64,000 nt of DNA from Serratia ficaria (GCF_900187015.1 NZ_LT906479.1:1550001-1614000); one strand, 5' to 3'; counted from the first letter of the stretch, positions 23,650 through 33,105 are shown. Notes: a model not told the origin generated them from the letters alone. Numbers and translations: made by a program.

Positions 23650-24498
23650 TTATTGCGGGCTGGCCAGGGTCATCATCATTTCAAACTGGCGCAGCGGCTC
23701 CTGCCGCCAGCCGAGCCGCTCGAAGAACGGCGCCGCCACCTCGGGAACGTAAACGCCGGCCGCCAGCGGCAGCGGCGCGAACCGCGTCTGCAGCGCGGCC
23801 AGCAGCGTGCGGGCATGGCCTTTGCCGCGCTGCGGCGGCGGCACATAAATCATGCGCAGGAAGCATTTTTCGGCGCCGGGCATCACCACCGCGTAGGCCT
23901 GGCGATCGAGGGTAAAGGCGCGCGGCTTGCCCGGCAGCTTGAACAGCGTTTCGGGGGCGACCAGCCAGGGCTGGTCGGTGGCGCCCTCCGCCGTGAGGCG
24001 GTGGCTGAGGAGCAGCGGGTCGATCTCCTGCAGCGCGACGCTTTCCGCCGGCGCAGGCTCCGGCGCCTGATGCCCGGTCAGGGTGCGGACGATGCGCAGC
24101 CCGGCGCGGTGGTACAGCGCCAGCCCGGCGTCGTTGTGTTCGATCACTTCCAGCGACAGCCGCCGGTCGCCGCGCGCTCTGGCATCGCTGACCAGTCGCC
24201 GCATCAGCGTCTGGCCCAGGCCTTTGCCGCGCATTTCCGGCCGGATGGACAGCGCCGCCACCCGGCTGTGCTGGCCGCGGCGGGCGATCAGCGCGATGGC
24301 TACCGGTTGCTGGCGGTGAATGACGACAACGCTGTCGCCAAGGCTGAGATCTTCGGCGCCGAAGCGGCCGGCGAAGCCGGGGCCGTCGATCACGAAGGGA
24401 ACGAGATAGTCTTCGAAACAGTGGCTGAGGATATGCGCCAGTTGCTCGCTGCTGTAGCCCAGGGCATGGCGGTATTCAAACGGTCCGTCGTTGTGCAT
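23650..24498 (-). CDS. Tandem-GNAT acetyltransferase
   Basis: 282 residues, with two GNAT modules. The first has ALSIRPEMRGKGLGQTLMRR (R-G-K-G-L-G loop, about residues 85-105) and LSLEVIEHNDAGLALYHRAG. The second has MIYVPPPQRGKGHARTLLAA (about 218-240) and ending PFFERLGWRQE. Tandem GNATs usually have one active and one degenerate site; here the first looks more canonical. I chose the ATG at 24498, with GGAA 8 nt ahead. It converges on the XRE-GNAT-GNAT operon. The substrate is unknown. Confidence 0.85.
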   Translation of the reverse strand: MHNDGPFEYRHALGYSSEQLAHILSHCFEDYLVPFVIDGPGFAGRFGAEDLSLGDSVVVIHRQQPVAIALIARRGQHSRVAALSIRPEMRGKGLGQTLMRRLVSDARARGDRRLSLEVIEHNDAGLALYHRAGLRIVRTLTGHQAPEPAPAESVALQEIDPLLLSHRLTAEGATDQPWLVAPETLFKLPGKPRAFTLDRQAYAVVMPGAEKCFLRMIYVPPPQRGKGHARTLLAALQTRFAPLPLAAGVYVPEVAAPFFERLGWRQEPLRQFEMMMTLASPQ

Positions 24499-24602
24499 GG
24501 CGGTTTCCAGTGAAAGGAAGGAAGCTATACATCTAGACCCGTTTGTTTTGTTAGGCAAGTTTGTCCCTGGCGTTCCGTGATATGGGCGGCGCTGATCGGC
24601 AC

Positions 24603-24633
24603 AAAAGAAAAAAGCCGGACGCAGCCGCCCGGC
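24603..24633 (-). terminator. Rho-independent terminator of the porin gene
   Basis: On the minus strand a GC hairpin with GCCGG/CCGGC outer arms (24633-24614) is followed by a T-rich run (24613-24603). It lies about 60 bp after the porin stop codon. Confidence 0.85.
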
Positions 24634-24692
24634 GAAATAAACTCTGGGTGATCAAATACAGCTAAAGTTTGCAGTGGTGGTTATTCGTAGCA

Positions 24693-25778
24693 TCAGAACT
24701 GGTAGGTCAGGGCGACGGCGATCACGTCGTCGTCTTTCAGACCCAATTTATTATCGTTGTCGAGCTGGTTGATTTTATAGTCAATATAGGTCGACATATT
24801 TTTGTTGAAGTAATAATACGCGCCCACGTCGATGTATTTAACCAGGTCGGCATCGCCGATGCCTTCAATATCTTTACCTTTCTGCTGGACATAACCCAGC
24901 GATGGGCGCAGGCCGAAATCGAACTGATATTGCGCCACCAATTCCAGACCTTCCGCTTTATTGGCGAAGCCGCTGACGCTTGAGGCATTAACGGGAACGG
25001 AAATAGGTGCGATATTACGGCTCTGCGAATAAGTCGCGGCCAGGTAAACGTCGTTGTTGTCATATTTCATGCCGGCGGCCCAGATATCGGCCCTGTCGCC
25101 TTTACCGAAGGTGCCCGCTTTCTGGCTGGCGGTGCGGTTGGAAGAGGCATAGGCGGCGCCGAAGCTCAGGCCGTCGATGACTTCGTAGCTGGAAGACAGG
25201 CCCCAGCCGTCGCCGTTCGCCTTGCTGCCGGAGCGGCCGTCGTTTTCGTTCTTGCCCTGATACTGCACCGCGAACTTCAGGCCGTCGACCAGGCCGAAGA
25301 AGTCGTTGTTGCGGTAGGTGGCGACGCCGTTGGTGCGGCCGTTCATGAAGTTGTCGGTTTTAACGTAGGCGTCGTCGCCGAATTCCGGCAGCATATCCGT
25401 CCAGGCACCGACGTCATAAATGATGCCGTAATTGCGGCCGTAGTCGAAGGAGCCGATATCTTTATATTTCAGACCGGCGAAGCCCAAACGGGTTTTAGTG
25501 TCTTTCGCGCTGTCGGATTCAGTATGGTTAGCGGAAATTTGATATTCCCACTGGCCGTAACCGGTCAGCATGTCGTTAATCTGCGTCGCGCCTTTAAAAC
25601 CGATGCGCACGTAGGTTTTATCGCCATCGTTGCCGGTATCGTCAGAGAAATAGTGCAGTGCTTTTACCCGGCCGTAAAAATCAAGTTTATTACCGTCTTT
25701 ATTGTAGATTTCTGCTGCCTGTGCTGTCTGCGCAATTAAAAGTGCCGGAATAATAACGGCCAGAAGATTAGGTTTCAT
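24693..25778 (-). CDS. General (OmpF/OmpC-type) trimeric porin
   Basis: 361 residues. A signal peptide (residues 1-21, ending AQTAQA before [16 protein letters not shown]) precedes a 16-strand porin with the loop 3 region ([10 protein letters not shown]) that constricts the pore, and a C-terminal Phe (ALTYQF) used by the BAM complex. It belongs to the gram-negative porin family alongside OmpC, OmpF, PhoE and OmpN; I cannot say which. Codon use is less GC-rich than its neighbours, as in strongly expressed outer-membrane proteins. It has its own promoter and a strong terminator. Confidence 0.92.
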   Translation of the reverse strand: MKPNLLAVIIPALLIAQTAQAAEIYNKDGNKLDFYGRVKALHYFSDDTGNDGDKTYVRIGFKGATQINDMLTGYGQWEYQISANHTESDSAKDTKTRLGFAGLKYKDIGSFDYGRNYGIIYDVGAWTDMLPEFGDDAYVKTDNFMNGRTNGVATYRNNDFFGLVDGLKFAVQYQGKNENDGRSGSKANGDGWGLSSSYEVIDGLSFGAAYASSNRTASQKAGTFGKGDRADIWAAGMKYDNNDVYLAATYSQSRNIAPISVPVNASSVSGFANKAEGLELVAQYQFDFGLRPSLGYVQQKGKDIEGIGDADLVKYIDVGAYYYFNKNMSTYIDYKINQLDNDNKLGLKDDDVIAVALTYQF

Positions 25779-25871
25779 GGTTTACCCTGCTTTATTCGAT
25801 TGAAAGACGCTTATCATCAGTTGCATTGCTGTGTTGCCGCGCCGCCTGAATGTTGGCGGCGGAGATTTTTT

Positions 25872-25900
25872 ACCCTAGTAATGTGATCCATTTATGACAA
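25872..25900 (-). promoter_or_regulatory. Promoter of the porin gene
   Basis: On the minus strand TTGTCA (25900-25895) and TAGGGT (25877-25872) are 17 bp apart, with the start codon about 95 nt downstream. The AT-rich stretch upstream (25905-25935) is where OmpR sites would be expected, but I could not align them with confidence. Confidence 0.5.
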
Positions 25901-26019
25901 AATATTCATTTCCGTATCGTTCGATTAAAAAAGTCGCGTAAAGAGTGAATTTTCTCGCCGGACAACTGTCGGCGGCTGGTCTACAGTTAGCGATAGCGTT
26001 CCTGATTGCAGGAGGAATC

Positions 26020-26673
26020 ATGCGTGATACTTATACATTGCTTGGCGCCTGCGGCAGCGGCTCGACCATCGTCGCCGCCGCGCTGGAACTGACCGCTTTC
26101 CCCTGGGGTTACGAGGAGGTGGACTACGCGCTCGACAGCCCGGAACGCGACCGCCTGCTGGCGCTGAATCCGCTGGGGCAGGTGCCTACCTTAATTCTGC
26201 CCAATGACGAAGTGATGACGGAAAGCGCGGCGATAATCCTGTTGCTGCACGATCGCGCGCCGCACGCCGAGCTGGCGCCGCCGGCCGGTTCCGCGCTGTT
26301 GCCGCGTTTCCTGCGCTGGCTGATGTTTATCAACGCCGAAATTTACCCCACCTTTACCTATGCCGATCATCCGCAACGCTGGTTGCCGAAAACGCGGGAG
26401 CCGGAGCGCCTGGCGGAGGAGATCCTGCGCTATCGCCAGCAATTGTTGCTGCAGCTTGACGCCGCCGCCAGCGAAGCCGGGCCCTGGTTCCTCGGCAAAA
26501 CCTTCAGCGCGCTGGATCTGTACGTGGCGGTGATGTGCAACTGGCGGCCGGGCCGACGTTGGTTCCTGCCGCAGGCCCCTCGGCTGCTCGCCATCGCCGG
26601 GCGGGTCGAGCAGCGCCCGGAACTGAATGCGTTGTTCCAGGCGCATTTCGACCACGTCGCCCCGCTGGAGTAG
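26020..26673 (+). CDS. Glutathione S-transferase family protein
   Basis: 217 residues. The thioredoxin-like N-terminal domain (YTLLGACGSGSTIVAAALEL, then LNPLGQVPTLILPNDEVMTES with the cis-Pro and the Glu-Ser pair that binds the glutathione gamma-glutamyl group) is followed by an all-helical C-terminal domain (FLGKTFSALDLYVAVM contains the conserved Asp N-cap). The ATG at 26020 has a very strong AGGAGGA SD. The gene is isolated, with its own terminator. The substrate is unknown; detoxification is likely for the family. Confidence 0.88.
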   Translation: MRDTYTLLGACGSGSTIVAAALELTAFPWGYEEVDYALDSPERDRLLALNPLGQVPTLILPNDEVMTESAAIILLLHDRAPHAELAPPAGSALLPRFLRWLMFINAEIYPTFTYADHPQRWLPKTREPERLAEEILRYRQQLLLQLDAAASEAGPWFLGKTFSALDLYVAVMCNWRPGRRWFLPQAPRLLAIAGRVEQRPELNALFQAHFDHVAPLE

Positions 26674-26690
26674 ACCTTGCCCCTCGCGTC

Positions 26691-26719
26691 AAACGGGGGG
26701 CATTAACCATCCCGTTTTT
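26691..26719 (+). terminator. Terminator of the GST gene
   Basis: AAACGGG and CCCGTTT form the stem around a 13-nt loop, followed by further T residues, 18 nt past the GST stop codon. Confidence 0.6.
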
Positions 26720-26734
26720 ATGAACCTTTAGCGT

Positions 26735-26752
26735 TGAAAATCCCGATTTTCA
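26735..26752. promoter_or_regulatory. Perfect 18-bp palindrome upstream of the CMD-tautomerase pair
   Basis: TGAAAATC and GATTTTCA are separated by CC, an uninterrupted symmetric site. A TTTTCA hexamer within it is 17 bp from TAGCCT, a possible -35/-10 pair, so the site would cover the -35 region. The matching regulator is not adjacent. Confidence 0.5.
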
Positions 26753-26806
26753 CCCGCTGCGTCGGCGAGTAGCCTAGGGCCATTCGTTAACCGACAGGAG
26801 TGTGTG

Positions 26807-27121
26807 ATGCCATCAAGTCAACCGCCCGGCCAACAGGCCTTCGGCGATATCGCCCCCAAGCTGGCGCAGCTTAGCGACAGCGTCTTATTCGACGACGTCT
26901 GGCGGCGGCCGCAGCTTGCCCCGCGCGAGCGCAGCCTGATTACCGTCGCCGCCCTGGTGGCGCTGAATCGTCTGGAGCAGCTGCCGTTTCATTTGCAACT
27001 GGCGCAGCGCAACGGCGTCAGCCGCGAACAGCTGGCCGAACTGATCACCCATTTGGCGTTTTACGCCGGCTGGCCCGCTGCGGCCTCCGCGGTGGCGCGC
27101 CTGCGTGAATTGGAATTATAG
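26807..27121 (+). CDS. Carboxymuconolactone decarboxylase family protein
   Basis: 104 residues of the CMD/AhpD-like fold (LAPRERSLITVAALVALNRL and AELITHLAFYAGWPAAASAV). The usual AhpD C-x-x-C redox motif is absent, so it groups with the decarboxylase-like rather than the peroxidase-like branch. I chose ATG 26807 (6 nt from ACAGGAG) over the GTG at 26804. It is followed after 35 nt by the tautomerase gene, a frequent pairing of unknown pathway. Confidence 0.87.
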   Translation: MPSSQPPGQQAFGDIAPKLAQLSDSVLFDDVWRRPQLAPRERSLITVAALVALNRLEQLPFHLQLAQRNGVSREQLAELITHLAFYAGWPAAASAVARLRELEL

Positions 27122-27139
27122 GGGCGAATGTTATGCCCC
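27121..27139 (+). other. Intercistronic hairpin between CMD and tautomerase genes
   Basis: GGGGC and GCCCC arms with a 9-nt loop sit directly after the CMD stop codon. It has no T-run, so it is more likely an mRNA stability element than a terminator. Confidence 0.4.
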
Positions 27140-27156
27140 CTACGGGAGAGTAACCC

Positions 27157-27564
27157 ATGCCTTTTAGCCGCATTGCCCTGCATCAGGGAAAATCCGCCGA
27201 CTATCTGCGTCGGCTGTCAGACAGCCTGCAACAGTCGCTGGTCGACACCTTCAGCGTACCGCCGGCCGACAAGTTTCAGGTTATCGACCAGTACCGGCCC
27301 GGCCAGCTGGTGTACGATCGCGACTACCTCGGCGGGCCGCGTTCGGCGGATTTCGTGTTGTTTTACATCACCATCGGCCGCCCGCGCGACACCGCCACCA
27401 AGCAGCGCTTTTATCAGCGGCTGGCGGCGCTGCTGGCGGAAAACCTGCAGCTGCGCCCCGAAGATCTGATGGTGGTGATCACCACCACCCGGTTGGACGA
27501 ATGGTCGTTCAGTGCGGGGCGCGCCTCAATGATTGAAACTCCGGCGTCGCCCGGGCTGACGTGA
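27157..27564 (+). CDS. Tautomerase family protein (4-oxalocrotonate tautomerase-like)
   Basis: 135 residues. After removal of the initiator Met, the protein would begin with Pro (PFSRIALHQGKSADYLRRL), the catalytic base of this superfamily. The length and the repeated beta-alpha-beta pattern fit the 'Tautomerase_2' type, a fused double-length form. It probably shares a transcript with the CMD gene and acts on an enol/keto intermediate of an aromatic or heterocyclic compound; the pathway is unknown. Confidence 0.87.
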   Translation: MPFSRIALHQGKSADYLRRLSDSLQQSLVDTFSVPPADKFQVIDQYRPGQLVYDRDYLGGPRSADFVLFYITIGRPRDTATKQRFYQRLAALLAENLQLRPEDLMVVITTTRLDEWSFSAGRASMIETPASPGLT

Positions 27565-27615
27565 CCCTCGGTCTGTGGGACAATGGCGCCATCATTTCGT
27601 TTAGATAAGAGTTGA

Positions 27616-29814
27616 ATGGCGCTCTCCTCCGCAGTTAAAGATCAGATAGGCCAGTGGTACAAAGCCCTGCAGCAACAAATACCGGATTTTATTTCCCGCG
27701 CTCCCCAGCGGCAGATGATCGCCGAAGTGGCGAAAACCCTGGCCGGCGACTACCCGCGCCATCTGGCGATCGAAGCGCCGACCGGCGTCGGCAAAACGCT
27801 GTCCTATTTGATCCCGGGCATCGCCGTCGGGCGTGCGGAGAGCAAGCCGCTGGTGGTGAGCACCGCCAACGTGGCGCTGCAGGATCAGATCTACAGCAAG
27901 GATCTGCCGCTGCTGAAGAAGATCATTCCCGACCTGAAGTTCACCGGCGCCTTTGGCCGCAGGCGCTATGTCTGCCCGCGCAACCTGGCGGCGATGAGCA
28001 CCGACGTCAGCGAGCAGGGCGATCTGACGCTGTTTCTCGACGATGAGCTGGCGCCTTCCAGCGGAGAAGAGCAGGCGCTGTGCCAAAAGCTGACCAAGGC
28101 GCTCAGCCGCCACGAATGGGACGGGCTGCGCGACCATTATCAGCTGTCCATCGCGGATCCGCTGTGGGCCAAGCTGAGCACCGACAAGGCCAACTGCCTG
28201 GGGCGCAACTGCCACTACATCCGCGAATGCCCGTTTTACCTCGCCCGCAAAGAGATTGAGAACGCCGACGTGGTGGTGGCCAACCATGCGCTGGTGATGG
28301 CGGCGCTGGAGACCGAGTCGGTGCTGCCGAACCCGAAAGAGCTGCTGCTGGTGCTGGACGAAGGGCACCATCTGCCGGAGGTGGCGCGCGACGCGCTGGA
28401 GATCGACGGCGAAATCACCGCGCTGTCCACCAACCTGCAGCTGGACACGATCGTGCGCCAGGTCGAACAGTGCATGACCCAATACCGGCCGAAGAACCCG
28501 CCGGGGCTGGCCAACGGCGAGCGGCTGAAGAATCACTGCGAAGAGCTGCGCGAGCTGGTGCAGGTCTTTGAACGCCAGGTCAGCCTCTTTCTGCCCACCG
28601 ACAGCGTGGTGGCCGAGCATCGTTTCGAAATGGGCGAGCTGCCGGCGGAGATGGTGGAGAGCTGCGCGCGGCTGTTCAAGCTCACCGACGCGCTGCGCGG
28701 GCTGGCGGAGTTCGTGCTTAACGATCTCACCGAACAGACCGGCAAACACGACATCATGCGCCTGCACCGGGCGATCATTCAGATGAGCCGCACCCTGGGC
28801 TATCTGGAGGCGATGAGCAAGCTGTGGCGGCTGGCGGCGCTGGACAAATCCTCCAATGCGCCGATCTCCAAGTGGGTGACCCGCGATCTGCGCGATAACG
28901 TGACCCATCTGTATCTGCACTGCGTCGGCATCCGCGTCAGCGACCAGCTGGAAAAGCTGCTGTGGCGCAAGGTGCCGCACGTGGTGGTCACCTCGGCGAC
29001 GCTGCGCTCGCTGAACAGCTTTGCGCGGCTGCAGGAAATGAGCGGGCTGAGCGAGAAGGCCGGCGACCGTTTCGAGACGCTGTCTTCGCCGTTCAACCAC
29101 GTTGAGCAGGGCAAGATAGTCATCCCGCAGATGCGCTTTGAACCGGCGATCGCCAACGAGGCGGAACATTTGGAGGAGATGGCGCGCTTCTTCCGCGCCG
29201 AGCAGGCCGGCGGCCGGCACAAGGGCATGCTGATCCTGTTCAGCAGCCACCGGGCGATGCAGACCTTCCTCGGTTACGTCACCGATCTGCGGCTGATGCT
29301 GCTGGTGCAGGGCGATCAGCCGCGTTACCGGCTGGTGGAGGAGCACCGCAAACGGGTGGAAAAGGGGGGCGCCAGCGTGCTGGTCGGCCTGCAGTCGTTC
29401 GCCGAAGGGCTGGATCTGAAAGGTGAACTGTTGACCCAGGTGCACATTCACAAGATTGCCTTCCCGCCGATCGACAGCCCGGTGATCGTCACCGAGGGCG
29501 AATGGCTGAAATCGCTGAAGCGTTATCCGTTTGAAGTGCAGAGTCTGCCGAGCGCCTCGTTTAACCTGATCCAGCAGGTTGGCCGTTTGATCCGCAGCAA
29601 CGAATGCCGCGGCGAGATCGTGATTTACGATCGGCGGCTGCTGACCAAAAGCTACGGCGCGCGGCTGCTGGCTTCGCTGCCGGTGTTCCCGATAGAACAA
29701 CGCGCGGTGCCCGCAGCCGACAAGGCGCACCTGGCGGCGCTGAAATCCGCCGCCGACGCGGCGAAGAAAGAGAAAAAACGCGGCAACCCTTTCGCCAAGC
29801 GGCGCCGGCGTTAG
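27616..29814 (+). CDS. dinG: ATP-dependent DNA helicase DinG
   Basis: 732 residues (E. coli DinG about 716). Walker A APTGVGKT at about 54-61, DEGH box at 248-251, and the 4Fe-4S cysteines at 120, 194, 199 and 205 (YVCPRN, NCLGRNCHYIRECP), the same spacing as the XPD-like helicase DinG. It unwinds DNA 5' to 3', including R-loops and forked structures. The C-terminus ends in a basic KKEKKRGNPFAKRRRR. In E. coli the gene is LexA-controlled; I see no CTGT-N8-ACAG in the region before it. It starts a block syntenic with the E. coli chromosome. Confidence 0.95.
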   Translation: MALSSAVKDQIGQWYKALQQQIPDFISRAPQRQMIAEVAKTLAGDYPRHLAIEAPTGVGKTLSYLIPGIAVGRAESKPLVVSTANVALQDQIYSKDLPLLKKIIPDLKFTGAFGRRRYVCPRNLAAMSTDVSEQGDLTLFLDDELAPSSGEEQALCQKLTKALSRHEWDGLRDHYQLSIADPLWAKLSTDKANCLGRNCHYIRECPFYLARKEIENADVVVANHALVMAALETESVLPNPKELLLVLDEGHHLPEVARDALEIDGEITALSTNLQLDTIVRQVEQCMTQYRPKNPPGLANGERLKNHCEELRELVQVFERQVSLFLPTDSVVAEHRFEMGELPAEMVESCARLFKLTDALRGLAEFVLNDLTEQTGKHDIMRLHRAIIQMSRTLGYLEAMSKLWRLAALDKSSNAPISKWVTRDLRDNVTHLYLHCVGIRVSDQLEKLLWRKVPHVVVTSATLRSLNSFARLQEMSGLSEKAGDRFETLSSPFNHVEQGKIVIPQMRFEPAIANEAEHLEEMARFFRAEQAGGRHKGMLILFSSHRAMQTFLGYVTDLRLMLLVQGDQPRYRLVEEHRKRVEKGGASVLVGLQSFAEGLDLKGELLTQVHIHKIAFPPIDSPVIVTEGEWLKSLKRYPFEVQSLPSASFNLIQQVGRLIRSNECRGEIVIYDRRLLTKSYGARLLASLPVFPIEQRAVPAADKAHLAALKSAADAAKKEKKRGNPFAKRRRR

Positions 29815-30249
29815 CTACCGCAGCGGCGGCAGGCGGCGCTTCACCGGCGTGGTCTTCACTATCGAGGTATTGCTCTGCGCGTGCTCGGCCAGCCGATCGA
29901 GGATCTGGTCGAGCTGCTCCATCGAATGCGCCACCAGGCGCACGATGAAGCAGTCTTCGCCGGTCACCTTGTCGCACTCAATCGCCTCGGGAAGCGCCTG
30001 GATCAGCTGTTCGACCTTCTTCAGCATGCCCGGCAGCGGCTTGATGCGCACCAGCGACTGAAAGGCATAGCCGAGCGCCTGCAGATTGACGTTCAGGGTA
30101 TAGCCCTGGATCACGCCGTTTTCCTCCAGCCGCCGCAGCCGCTCGGCAGTGCTGGGTGACGACAGCCCCGCTTTGGCGCTCAGCGTTTTCAACGACGCTC
30201 GCGCTTCTTCGGCCAGAATGGTCAGGATCTGGCGATCGATATCATCCAT
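29815..30249 (-). CDS. Lrp/AsnC-family regulator
   Basis: 144 residues. The N-terminal helix-turn-helix (about 5-60: IDRQILTILAEEARASLKTL, LSSPSTAERLRRLEENGVI) is followed by the RAM ligand-sensing domain (about 68-140, ECDKVTGEDCFIVRLVAHSM). The ATG at 30249 follows GGAGG by 5 nt. It directly abuts the dinG stop and is divergent from the EamA exporter, with a dyad between. Such pairs are typically amino-acid-responsive; the ligand is inferred to be an amino acid. Confidence 0.9.
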   Translation of the reverse strand: MDDIDRQILTILAEEARASLKTLSAKAGLSSPSTAERLRRLEENGVIQGYTLNVNLQALGYAFQSLVRIKPLPGMLKKVEQLIQALPEAIECDKVTGEDCFIVRLVAHSMEQLDQILDRLAEHAQSNTSIVKTTPVKRRLPPLR

Positions 30250-30268
30250 AACGCCTCCATTAGGTATT

Positions 30269-30298
30269 CTGTCATTTTTACCTGCAATAAAAAGGCAG
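30269..30298. promoter_or_regulatory. Dyad between the Lrp-type regulator and EamA exporter
   Basis: An imperfect inverted repeat with arms of the form CTGYC..TTTTTA and TAAAAA.GGCAG, 30 bp overall, lies 20 bp upstream of the regulator start. Its AT-rich centre fits Lrp-type binding. Confidence 0.45.
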
Positions 30299-30386
30299 TT
30301 AAGCATATTGGCCTTATTTATGCCATGGAAAGCCGCGCCGCAAAGCCGCAAGCTAAGCCCCTTGGCTGAGCATTGAGGAAAACGGC

Positions 30387-31295
30387 ATGAATGCGGAGAT
30401 AAAGCGCGGTTCGGTAGAGATGGTTGCGGCGATGTTGATTTCCGGCAGCATCGGCTGGTTTGTGCTGATGTCCGGGCAATCGGTATTCAACGTGGTGTTC
30501 TGGCGCTGCGCGGTGGGGGCGCCGGTGCTGCTGGCGATTTGCGCGGCAATGGGCCAGCTGCGTCCCGGCATCCTGACGCGGGCTACGCTGCTGCTGGCCA
30601 TCGCCGGCGGCGTGGCGCTGGTGATCAACTGGCTGCTGCTGTTCGCCGCCTATTCTTACGCCTCCATTTCCATCGCCACCGCCGTGTACAACACCCAGCC
30701 GTTTATGCTGGTGGGGCTGGGGGCGCTGTTTCTCGGCGAGCAGCTGACCGCCCGCAAGCTGCTGTGGCTGGCGCTGGCGTTCGGCGGCATGATGATGGTG
30801 GTGCTGGCGCAGCCGCGGCAGGCGGGCGGGCAGAACCACTATCTGCTGGGCATTGCGCTGTCGCTCGGCGCGGCGTTTTTCTATGCGCTGATGGCGTTGG
30901 CCGCCAAGCGGCTGAAGGGCACGCCGCCGCACGTGATCGCGCTGATCCAGGTGACCGTCGGGGTGGTGATGCTGTTGCCGCTGGTGGATTTCCAGGCGCC
31001 GGTCAGCGCCGGGCAATGGGGCATGCTGGCGACGCTGGGCGTGCTGCACACCGGGCTGATGTACGTGCTGATGTACGGTGCGCTGCAGAAACTGCCGACC
31101 AACCTGATCGGCTCGCTGTCGTTTATCTACCCGATCGCCGCCATGCTGGTGGATCGCTTGGCGTTCGGCCATCGGCTGGTGGCGCTGCAGCTGATCGGCG
31201 CGGCCGTCATTCTGCTGGCGGCGGCGGGCATGAACCTGCTGGGCGAGCGGCGGCTGCGCTTGACGCCGGCGCCGGACGGCCAGCGCGGCGGCTGA
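30387..31295 (+). CDS. EamA/DMT-family transporter
   Basis: 302 residues with about ten hydrophobic segments in two EamA repeats (first to about 145, second from 155). It probably exports an amino acid or related metabolite; the adjacent Lrp-type regulator and the dyad between them suggest amino-acid-inducible export. Features of the family include NTQPFMLVGLGALFLGEQLT and the closing IYPIAAMLVDRLAFGHRLVA. The stop is 13 nt from the convergent prpR stop. Confidence 0.88.
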   Translation: MNAEIKRGSVEMVAAMLISGSIGWFVLMSGQSVFNVVFWRCAVGAPVLLAICAAMGQLRPGILTRATLLLAIAGGVALVINWLLLFAAYSYASISIATAVYNTQPFMLVGLGALFLGEQLTARKLLWLALAFGGMMMVVLAQPRQAGGQNHYLLGIALSLGAAFFYALMALAAKRLKGTPPHVIALIQVTVGVVMLLPLVDFQAPVSAGQWGMLATLGVLHTGLMYVLMYGALQKLPTNLIGSLSFIYPIAAMLVDRLAFGHRLVALQLIGAAVILLAAAGMNLLGERRLRLTPAPDGQRGG

Positions 31296-31308
31296 GGCGG
31301 CGAGGTGA

Positions 31309-32913
31309 TCAGGCCTGTTTTTTCAGCCGGCGCCATAAGGTGGTGCGGCTGATCCCCAAAAATCGGGCGGTGGCGGCGTGATCGCCACCGAACCGCGCCA
31401 GGGCCGCCTGCGCGCTGGGCGGCGGCTCCCGGGTTCCGCAGCGCGGCGGCGCGGCGGCCAGCTCCGGCAGCAGCCAAAGCAGGGTTTCTTCGGTCGGCGC
31501 CGCGCCGGTGCTCAGCATCAGCGCCAGCCGTTCCATCATGTTGCGCAGCTCCCGAAGATTGCCGGGCCAGGCGTAACGCTGCAGCGCGGCGTAGCAACCG
31601 GCCATGCCGGCGCGCAGCGGCTCCGTCAGCGGCACGTCGAGCGCCGCCAGCGACTGCTTCAGAAAGTGTTTAGCCAGGGCGGGAAGGTCGTCGCCTCGCT
31701 CCCGCAGCGGCGGCAGATGCAGGCGCAGGGCGCTCAGGCGATAGAACAGATCGGCGCGAAAATCCCCCTGCCGAATCGCCTGCTCCAGATGGCTGTGGGT
31801 GGCGCTGATGACCCTAAAATCGACCGCTACCGGCCGCTGGCCGCCCACCCGGGTGACGGCTTTTTCCTCCAGCGCGCGCAGCAGCCGGGTTTGCAGATGG
31901 CGCGGCATTTCGCCGATCTCATCCAGAAACAGGGTGCCGCCGTTGGCGGTCTCCAGCAGCCCGCGCCGGCCGCCGCGCCGCGAGCCGGTAAAGGCGCCTT
32001 CCTCATAGCCGAACAGTTCGGCCTCCAGCAGCGATTCGGCGATGGCGCCGCAGTTGATGGCGACGAAAGGCGGCGTTTGCCCTCTGGGCAAGGTGCCGCG
32101 GCGGGAAAAATACTCCCGGTGGATCGCCTGCGCCGCCAGCTCCTTGCCGGTGCCGGTTTCGCCCTCGATCAACACCGCCGCCGGGGAACGGGCGTACAGC
32201 AAGATGGTGCGCCGCACCTGCTCTATCTGCGGCGAGGCGCCCCGCAAGTCGCCGAGCCCGTAGCGCGGTTGCAGCAGGTTGCGCGCGGCGTCATCGCCGC
32301 TGCGTTTGGCGTTGGCCTGCACCAGACGGGTGACGTCCAGCGCGTCGCTGAAGGCGGCGCGAATGGTGGCGGCCGAATAGAGAAAAATGGCGGTGAGCCC
32401 GGCTTCTTCCGCCAGACTGCTGATCAACCCTGCGCCGACCAGGGTCCGAATGCCGGCGGCTTTCAGTTCGGCGACTTGGTCGCGGGCGTCCTCTTCGGTG
32501 ACGTAGCTGCGCTGTTCCAGCGGCAGGTCGAACGTTTGCTGGAACTCCAGCAGCGCAGGCAGCGGGGCTTTATAGGTGATGACGCCGATCCGTTCGCTGG
32601 TTTTGCGCGCTTTGCTCAGCGCCTGCAGCAGGTCGAAACCGCCGGGCTTGATCAGGATCACCGGTATCGACAGGCGGCTTTTCAGGTAGGCGCCGTTGGA
32701 GCCGGCGGCGATGATGGCGTCGCAGTGCTCGCTGGCCAGCTTTTCGCGGATGTGCCGCACCGCCTCCTCGAAGCCCAGGCGAATCGGGGTAATGGTCGCC
32801 AGGTGGTCGAACTCCAGGCTGATGTCCCGGAACAGGTCGAACAGGCGGGTAACGGAAAGGGTCCATATAACCGGTTTGTCCTGAACGCCGGGTTGGGGGT
32901 TGTCGTCGCGCAT
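31309..32913 (-). CDS. prpR: Sigma-54 activator of the propionate operon
   Basis: 534 residues. The N-terminal PrpR sensing domain (about 10-190; [39 protein letters not shown]) detects 2-methylcitrate. The AAA+ domain has Walker A GETGTGKE, the sigma-54-contacting GAFTGS loop (about 315) and Walker B-like [11 protein letters not shown] Fis-type helix-turn-helix ends the protein ([20 protein letters not shown]). It is divergent from prpBCD, whose control region shows a palindromic upstream site and a -24/-12 promoter. I accepted the ATG at 32913; the SD is weak. Confidence 0.95.
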   Translation of the reverse strand: MRDDNPQPGVQDKPVIWTLSVTRLFDLFRDISLEFDHLATITPIRLGFEEAVRHIREKLASEHCDAIIAAGSNGAYLKSRLSIPVILIKPGGFDLLQALSKARKTSERIGVITYKAPLPALLEFQQTFDLPLEQRSYVTEEDARDQVAELKAAGIRTLVGAGLISSLAEEAGLTAIFLYSAATIRAAFSDALDVTRLVQANAKRSGDDAARNLLQPRYGLGDLRGASPQIEQVRRTILLYARSPAAVLIEGETGTGKELAAQAIHREYFSRRGTLPRGQTPPFVAINCGAIAESLLEAELFGYEEGAFTGSRRGGRRGLLETANGGTLFLDEIGEMPRHLQTRLLRALEEKAVTRVGGQRPVAVDFRVISATHSHLEQAIRQGDFRADLFYRLSALRLHLPPLRERGDDLPALAKHFLKQSLAALDVPLTEPLRAGMAGCYAALQRYAWPGNLRELRNMMERLALMLSTGAAPTEETLLWLLPELAAAPPRCGTREPPPSAQAALARFGGDHAATARFLGISRTTLWRRLKKQA

Positions 32914-32951
32914 TTAAGGGTCACCAAACCGAGGAGATGCTTTAGGTGTAG

Positions 32952-32991
32952 CCGCGTTTCAACGATGTTTCAAAAAAATAGTGAAACGCGG
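32952..32991. promoter_or_regulatory. Likely PrpR upstream activating site
   Basis: CCGCGTTTCA (32952-32961) and TGAAACGCGG (32982-32991) form a perfect 10-bp inverted repeat around a 20-bp centre. Further GTTTCA and TTGAAAC copies lie within and just after it. It is 115 bp before the sigma-54 promoter, the normal enhancer distance. Confidence 0.65.
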
Positions 32992-33105
32992 ATTGCAACG
33001 CCTGTTGAAACCCTGGCGCTCCGCCGGGCGCGCTTGAGCAGGCAGATTGAAATTCACTTCATTGTTTTCAAATGATTTTTATTTTTATTCGCGCCGGCCG
33101 CCAAC

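Noticed and set aside
25779..26019. CRP site (TGTGA...) upstream of the porin gene
   Set aside because: The half-sites TGTGA and TGACA are 8 bp apart rather than 6 and the second is not TCACA.
27601..29730. A 709-codon open frame on the strand opposite dinG
   Set aside because: It lies fully antisense to a well-conserved helicase gene, has Gln/Arg/His-rich composition typical of a GC-rich antisense frame, and shows no motif.
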